DNA of 15,792 bases from Patescibacteria group bacterium. Lineage in GTDB: Bacteria; Patescibacteriota; Patescibacteriia; 2-12-FULL-60-25. A program made the translations under genes and the position numbers. The notes under the pieces are model-generated. The model saw only the letters and a list, made by a program, of their open reading frames with translations, ran no database searches and was not told the DNA's origin. The stretch covers positions 1 through 15,792 of the forward strand of contig JAHJFW010000061.1 in assembly GCA_018824765.1 (NCBI GenBank), written 5' to 3'. Below, one piece after another: positions 12,145-15,792 of this stretch (its first letter is position 1; each line of letters starts with the position of its first letter).

Positions 12145-12534
12145 TCAACCTTCATGTTTTGGCTCACGGTCTGATAAGGATCCGTCTTCCGGTAAATAAT
12201 CATCTGGCGGAGGCTCGGTATCGATTTCGCTTTGCGGACGCGCGATGTCGCCGGCCGGCGGTTCGGTTATTGAATTCGGAGCGGCAGGACTCTTTTCCGT
12301 TGTGGGAGCCGGTTCGGAAACCGCTTCCTGCTCAGCGGTGCAGGGCCATGACGAACGTAGCATCGGGCCTTGCCGAATGTACGATGGCTGGAGAAATCGC
12401 CGTTTTGAGGCGGCTTCTTCCATATCTTCGTTAGTCTGCGGAGTAGATTTTACGAAAACGTGCATGCAGAGCGGACAGACTAATACTTTGTCCGCTATTT
12501 CTTTACCGCATTGCGGACAGATTATGTCTGCCAT
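12145..12534 (-). CDS. Zinc-ribbon protein with disordered Pro/Glu-rich tail
   Basis: 129 residues. The N-terminus is a compact zinc ribbon, MADIICPQCGKEIADKVLVC, with cysteines at 6, 9, 20 and 23 (CPQC...CPLC). The rest is low in complexity and rich in Pro, Glu, Ser and Asp (for example EPPPDDYLPEDG), so it is probably unstructured, with no membrane segment. Function cannot be assigned; short zinc ribbons of this kind often serve as protein- or nucleic-acid-binding tags. It starts 36 bases after recR on the same strand and is closed by a terminator, so it is most likely the last gene of that transcript. AGAGG 4 bases before the ATG is a poor ribosome binding site at best. Confidence 0.72.
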   Translation of the reverse strand: MADIICPQCGKEIADKVLVCPLCMHVFVKSTPQTNEDMEEAASKRRFLQPSYIRQGPMLRSSWPCTAEQEAVSEPAPTTEKSPAAPNSITEPPAGDIARPQSEIDTEPPPDDYLPEDGSLSDREPKHEG

Positions 12535-12570
12535 AAAACCTCTGAAGATTTTTGAAAGGGCGGTTTGCGG

Positions 12571-13182
12571 TCAATTGACCGTGTTTTTCCTGTTTGCCAA
12601 AGCTGAAGCCACTGTCGCGCCGTCGGCATATTCGAGCTGCGCGCCATTTGGCAGGCCGCGCGCCAATCGGGAGACATTGAGCTCCAAGGGTTCCAATTTT
12701 TTTATCAAAAATAAAGCCGTAGTGTCACCGCGGACGTCTGGATCAAAAGCCAAAATAATTTCACTGATGCCCGACTCGCTCGACATAAGGCGTTTTGTGA
12801 GCTGGGAAATGGCAAGTGTTTCCGGCGTTACGCCTTCAATCGGATCTAGTAGGCCGCCCAATACATGATAGATGCCCTTGTACGCCGCTGATTCTTCAAT
12901 GACACGCAAGTCTTGGTTGGTGGCTACAACGCATAGCACGGACTTGTCGCGTTTCGTGTCTGAACAGATTGAGCAGATCGGCGTTTCCGACCATGCGCCG
13001 CACACACTGCATCGTGTTACACCTTCAGATAATGCCAAAAGCGCCTGCGCAAAGCGCCGGATTTTTTCTTTGGGTTGCGTGACCAGCCAATAAGCGAAAC
13101 GCAATGCCGCCCGAGGGCCGATACCGGGCAGGTTGTCGAATTCCGCAGCTGCATCGTAGATCGGTTTAGGATTTAAAAACAT
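12571..13182 (-). CDS. recR: Recombination mediator protein RecR
   Basis: With RecO and RecF, RecR helps load RecA on gapped DNA. The 203-residue product has the normal length and domain order: helix-hairpin-helix NLPGIGPRAALRFA (17-30), a C4 zinc finger with cysteines at 58, 61, 70 and 73 (CSVCGAWSETPICSIC), a Toprim domain from LCVVATNQDLRVIEES (83-98) through YHVLGGLLDPIEGVTPE to ILAFDPDVRGDTTALFL, and the C-terminal LARGLPNGAQLEYADGATVA. The usual NPTVEGEATA is replaced by DPDVRGDTTA, a modest divergence. It lies 42 bases after ebfC; the ebfC-recR pair is the standard arrangement, though dnaX, usually upstream, is not here. Confidence 0.96.
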   Translation of the reverse strand: MFLNPKPIYDAAAEFDNLPGIGPRAALRFAYWLVTQPKEKIRRFAQALLALSEGVTRCSVCGAWSETPICSICSDTKRDKSVLCVVATNQDLRVIEESAAYKGIYHVLGGLLDPIEGVTPETLAISQLTKRLMSSESGISEIILAFDPDVRGDTTALFLIKKLEPLELNVSRLARGLPNGAQLEYADGATVASALANRKNTVN

Positions 13183-13224
13183 GAATTATAGAAAGCTCAG
13201 GGAATATTCACTGAGTACTGATAC

Positions 13225-13539
13225 TCATTCTTTTTTCATCAAGCCTTGCATTTCCTGCGCCAAATCAAGTCCGCCCAAATCTTTCATTTTGCCTGCAAGG
13301 ATCTTCTGTATTTTATCAAGCCCGTCATTAGCGGCTTCCTTGATATAACCTTCCAGTTTTGTTTTATCCTGCATTAACTCGTTATCAATAGCGACGGCCA
13401 GGATTTTTTGATTGCCGTCAAACGATATTTTGACTTTTCCCCAAGCGGCCGAACCCTCGGCTTTTTCTTCAGCCAGAGCCGATTGTATGGTCTTGGCTTT
13501 ATCGCGCAGATTTTTAAATTGTTTGAGTTTGGAAAACAT
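13225..13539 (-). CDS. ebfC: YbaB/EbfC-family nucleoid-associated protein
   Basis: A small DNA-binding dimer. The 104 residues show the YbaB/EbfC pattern: N-terminal amphipathic helix MFSKLKQFKNLRDKAKTIQS, a central sheet (VKISFDGNQKILAVAIDNEL) and a C-terminal helix with the A-N-D/x-L-x-K-I motif (KEAANDGLDKIQKI) ending in a glycine- and methionine-rich tail. The usual strongly conserved glycine-rich stretch is only partly present, so it is a divergent member. Its position directly before recR on the same strand supports the assignment. A 158-base repeat-bearing gap separates it from dnaB, so it may have its own promoter, but none is clear. Confidence 0.9.
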   Translation of the reverse strand: MFSKLKQFKNLRDKAKTIQSALAEEKAEGSAAWGKVKISFDGNQKILAVAIDNELMQDKTKLEGYIKEAANDGLDKIQKILAGKMKDLGGLDLAQEMQGLMKKE

Positions 13540-13555
13540 AAGGTTAAATAAAATA

Positions 13556-13645
13556 GTCTATAAAGTTCATAAAGTCTGGAAAGTCGTGGTGGATCAAGGT
13601 TCTCAGTTCTCAGTGCAAAGTCCTAAGTCCTACGTCCTACGCCTT
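13556..13645. repeat. Word-repeat region between ebfC and dnaB
   Basis: Successive small repeats: TAAAGTTCATAAAGTCTGGAAAGTC (three AAAGT words), TTCTCAG twice, then AAGTCCT, AAGTCCT, ACGTCCT and ACG. The AAGTCCT family is also found at 8493-8520. No gene is seen in the gap. Confidence 0.65.
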
Positions 13646-13697
13646 ATAGTTTCATGCAGAATGCTGATGTTCGATAGGAGGATAGCATTACTTACTT

Positions 13698-15792
13698 TCA
13701 ATTTGAAGAGACGATTGGCGTGTTTGGGTCAAACGGGGTTGTTTGAGGCGGAGGAGGGGGGTTCAACCTGTTTTGCGGCATTGCTGGAGGCAGGGGGTGG
13801 CCGGCTGACTGTCTGTTGAGGTTGCGAAAGCTGGCGCGTGCCGCATCAAAAAACAGTTTAATCTGTCCAGTAGGACCGTTGCGGTGTTTGGCAATATGGA
13901 TCTCGGCCAAATTCTTTTCCTCCGGAGACAGGTCTTCAGTGCGGTAATTTTTATCCACAGCCTTGCGGTATATGAACAACACAATATCCGCGTCCTGTTC
14001 AATACTATTGTGCGCGACGATATCATTAGCCACGAAGTTATGGAGTTCTGGTACAGTGGCATCATAGACTTCTTCAACGCCTAGTTTGGTAATACTTATG
14101 ATTTCATCCCAATAAACATCGGATTCTGCCAAAGCTTGAATTTTTTTATTCTTTAAAGCCATAGCAACCCGCGCCATGCGTTCACGGCCGATGCCGTGTT
14201 TCATGAGAGTGCTTCCGCAATATTTCATATCTAACGCAGACGATAACTTGCGCCAACTGCAACCGATTCGATTTTTTTCTTCGCAAATGATGGTATCCCA
14301 TGCTTCGCGTGGAATTGTGTCAAGATTTGTATTCGATTCGATTGCTCGCAATGCAATAAGCATATCTTGAATGATTTCGCCGCGTTTACCGTGACATCCT
14401 ACAAGTTCCAAAAAAGCAATTTGATTTTGTGCGCCCTGCACTTGTACCTCGTAACGCGGTCTGTATTTGCCTTGGGAAACGGTGCGGAGGGTAGATAAAA
14501 TACCCAGCCTAAGCAGAAGATGCTGGACGCCTTGCGCGAGTATTTTGCTGGTACTGCAGAAGTATATTGCTGCCGACGGCATTCTTTCAGCCGATTTTTT
14601 CCAAGAAATATTGCCATCGGTCGCCCATAAATGATGCAAAAAGTGACTTATTTTTCGATTCGAACAGTCGAATACGGCAGCAGGAATTTTTTTATCATAG
14701 CTGTGTCGCAAACCAATGCCTAAATTTATGAGCCATTCAGTAATAGGATTTTTTTTGCCGTGCGTCAGATGAAAGGGTGATGGCAGATAAGTATGCCACC
14801 AGTTCTTTTGGCTTATGCGGCGCGGTTTTATTCCAAAAAGAGAACGAGCGACGCGTTCAACGATATCGAGATTTTTTTCATCTGCGCTGGTGTAATGGAT
14901 AGGTTGGTGCTGAACCGTACATCCGTCGCCAAGAAGATGAGCAAGGAGCGCTAATTCGTCGAGTGTAATCCGATCGCCCGCTTTATTGGTTTTAAGTACG
15001 CGCGGCAATGCGATTCTTGTTTTTGACCTTAATTCCTCAAGCGCATGCCATCCGTCCAGTGTTCTGAAAGGATGGTTGGCGGAAGCGCGTATACTGCGGC
15101 CACTGCGTGTCCGTAACTCATATACGGTTTTTTTGCCCGAAGAAAATGCTTTTGTCATCGGACGAGTTACAATTTTCCATTCATCGTCCAGAGCGAAAAC
15201 CGGAAACGGTGTCCGCACTTTGCCTTCAACAATATCTTTTAAACAGACTTGTTCGCCCGTGTCGGCGCGCGTAATCAGCGTATCTCCGGCGAGACAGCCC
15301 GACTCGCGCAAATGCGCCAAACGCGGGATAGCGGGTTTTTGGAGTTCCACTTGGCGGGAAAGCTGGGACAGCGCCAAAACCGGCACGTTCAATTCGCGCG
15401 CGATTGATTTTAAGCCGCGCGTGATTTCCGTAACTTCCTGCACGCGGTTGTCAGAATTACCGCTGCGCGATTCCATCAATTGCAAATAATCCACCACCAC
15501 CAAACCCAAACCGTATTCCATCTGAAGACGGCGGGCTTTGGTGCGGATTTCCATAATATTGGCGCTGGCGGAATCGTCAATATAAATAGGCGCTTCGGAA
15601 AGAACGCCGATGGCGTGGCCTATGCGCGAGAAATCGTCATTAGTTCCGTCATCAGACAGCTTGCCGGTGCGCATCTTCCAGAGATCCACGCTGGCTTCGG
15701 AACAGATCATCCTGTCCACCAGCTGGTCCTTGCTCATTTCCAAAGAAAAAATGCCGACCGGAACTTTCTGCTTGGCGGCGACGTGGCGCGCA
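13698..15792 (-). CDS. dnaB: Replicative DNA helicase DnaB, 5' end off the right edge, interrupted by an intein
   Basis: DnaB is the hexameric helicase that unwinds DNA at the fork. The window starts inside the RecA-like motor: ARHVAAKQKVPVGIFSLEMSKDQL follows the Walker A loop, which lies outside. Then come LVVVDYLQLM (Walker B), VQEVTEITRGLKSIAREL, VLALSQLSRQVE and PRLAHLRESG. There the reading frame is broken by a 430-residue intein, and it resumes with SIEQDADIVLFIYR, AEIHIAKHRNGPTGQIKLFF and a Pro-rich tail (NPPPPPQTTP) of about 40 residues. No stop or frameshift occurs, so precursor and splicing are expected. The N-terminal domain and start are not visible. The gene is followed on the same strand by ebfC and recR. 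Confidence 0.97.
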   Translation of the reverse strand, partial: ARHVAAKQKVPVGIFSLEMSKDQLVDRMICSEASVDLWKMRTGKLSDDGTNDDFSRIGHAIGVLSEAPIYIDDSASANIMEIRTKARRLQMEYGLGLVVVDYLQLMESRSGNSDNRVQEVTEITRGLKSIARELNVPVLALSQLSRQVELQKPAIPRLAHLRESGCLAGDTLITRADTGEQVCLKDIVEGKVRTPFPVFALDDEWKIVTRPMTKAFSSGKKTVYELRTRSGRSIRASANHPFRTLDGWHALEELRSKTRIALPRVLKTNKAGDRITLDELALLAHLLGDGCTVQHQPIHYTSADEKNLDIVERVARSLFGIKPRRISQKNWWHTYLPSPFHLTHGKKNPITEWLINLGIGLRHSYDKKIPAAVFDCSNRKISHFLHHLWATDGNISWKKSAERMPSAAIYFCSTSKILAQGVQHLLLRLGILSTLRTVSQGKYRPRYEVQVQGAQNQIAFLELVGCHGKRGEIIQDMLIALRAIESNTNLDTIPREAWDTIICEEKNRIGCSWRKLSSALDMKYCGSTLMKHGIGRERMARVAMALKNKKIQALAESDVYWDEIISITKLGVEEVYDATVPELHNFVANDIVAHNSIEQDADIVLFIYRKAVDKNYRTEDLSPEEKNLAEIHIAKHRNGPTGQIKLFFDAARASFRNLNRQSAGHPLPPAMPQNRLNPPPPPQTTPFDPNTPIVSSN
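14007..15296 (-). mobile_element. DnaB intein with LAGLIDADG homing endonuclease
   Basis: The insert begins with Cys (CLAGDTLITRADTG, block A) directly after LRESG and ends with HN (HNFVANDIVAHN, blocks F and G) directly before Ser of SIEQDAD. Block B is SIRASANHPFRTLDGW with the conserved His. The N-terminal splicing half (GKKTVYELRTRSGR, TRIALPRVL) is close to the Synechocystis DnaB intein, which uses the same insertion point. An endonuclease lies in the middle, with LAGLIDADG helices LALLAHLLGDG and HFLHHLWATDG, both keeping the acidic residue. At 430 residues it is a full-size, apparently intact bifunctional intein: Cys1, His and Asn at the end, and Ser+1 are all present. A helical segment (WDTIICEEKNRIGCSWRKL) after the endonuclease may add DNA contacts. 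Confidence 0.96.

Noticed and set aside
12081..12210. Complete tRNA gene on the minus strand
   Set aside because: Only a 3'-like part is seen; no complementary acceptor strand, anticodon arm or D-arm could be found within 100 bases.
12245..12868. 207-codon plus-strand open frame
   Set aside because: It runs antisense to the zinc-ribbon gene and recR, both of which have clear domain motifs on the minus strand.
1..15792. UGA recoded as glycine or tryptophan
   Set aside because: uvrC, mraZ, rsmH, the zinc-ribbon gene and dnaB all end at UGA at the expected family length or just after the last conserved motif.

Overview
The window looks like part of a Candidate Phyla Radiation (Patescibacteria, Parcubacteria-like) chromosome. 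This is inference from several signs: a UvrC without its helix-hairpin-helix tail; a shortened division cluster (mraZ-rsmH-ftsL, not followed by ftsI); a membrane-anchored ClpC-like ATPase beside a small conserved membrane protein; almost no Shine-Dalgarno sequences, with -10 boxes sitting 6 to 9 bases before start codons; and gaps filled with short 'word' repeats. UGA is used as a stop by several clear genes (uvrC, mraZ, rsmH, dnaB), so the UGA-recoding lineages are excluded.

Layout. 1-1274, minus strand: the N-terminal part of a membrane-anchored agmatine/peptidyl-arginine deiminase-like protein, running off the left edge, and a small multispanning membrane protein. 1438-2769: uvrC, with two repeat-derived in-frame insertions and an intrinsic terminator downstream. 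2929-4904: a MraZ-regulated division block with a clear promoter, 10-bp-phased TGG boxes, a foldable leader, then mraZ, rsmH (4-base overlap) and an FtsL-like gene. 4905-5393: repeat-rich DNA with no gene. 5394-8484: membrane protein plus ClpC-like double AAA+ protein. 8562-10110: WecA/MraY-type glycosyl-phosphate transferase and an exported DUF192 protein. 10110-10688: a self-contained cassette. It has its own strong promoter, a structured leader, the best ribosome binding site in the window, a 95-residue protein of unknown family with distinct codon use, and a strong terminator, and it lies between two identical 41-bp repeats. 10732-11541, minus: galU, divergent from rplU (11680-11988). 12145-15792, minus: dnaB (5' end off the right edge, interrupted by a 430-residue intein), ebfC, recR and a zinc-ribbon gene, closed by an intrinsic terminator.

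How the genes fit together. Most are housekeeping: nucleotide excision repair (uvrC), recombination mediation (recR, ebfC), replication (dnaB), translation (rplU, rsmH), division control (mraZ, ftsL) and cell-envelope sugar supply (galU, WecA-like). The less ordinary parts are the repeat-flanked small-gene cassette, the intein, the repeat insertions inside uvrC, the rplU stop codon in the loop of a perfect palindrome, and the ClpC-like protein with an altered first ATPase site and no recognisable ClpP loop.
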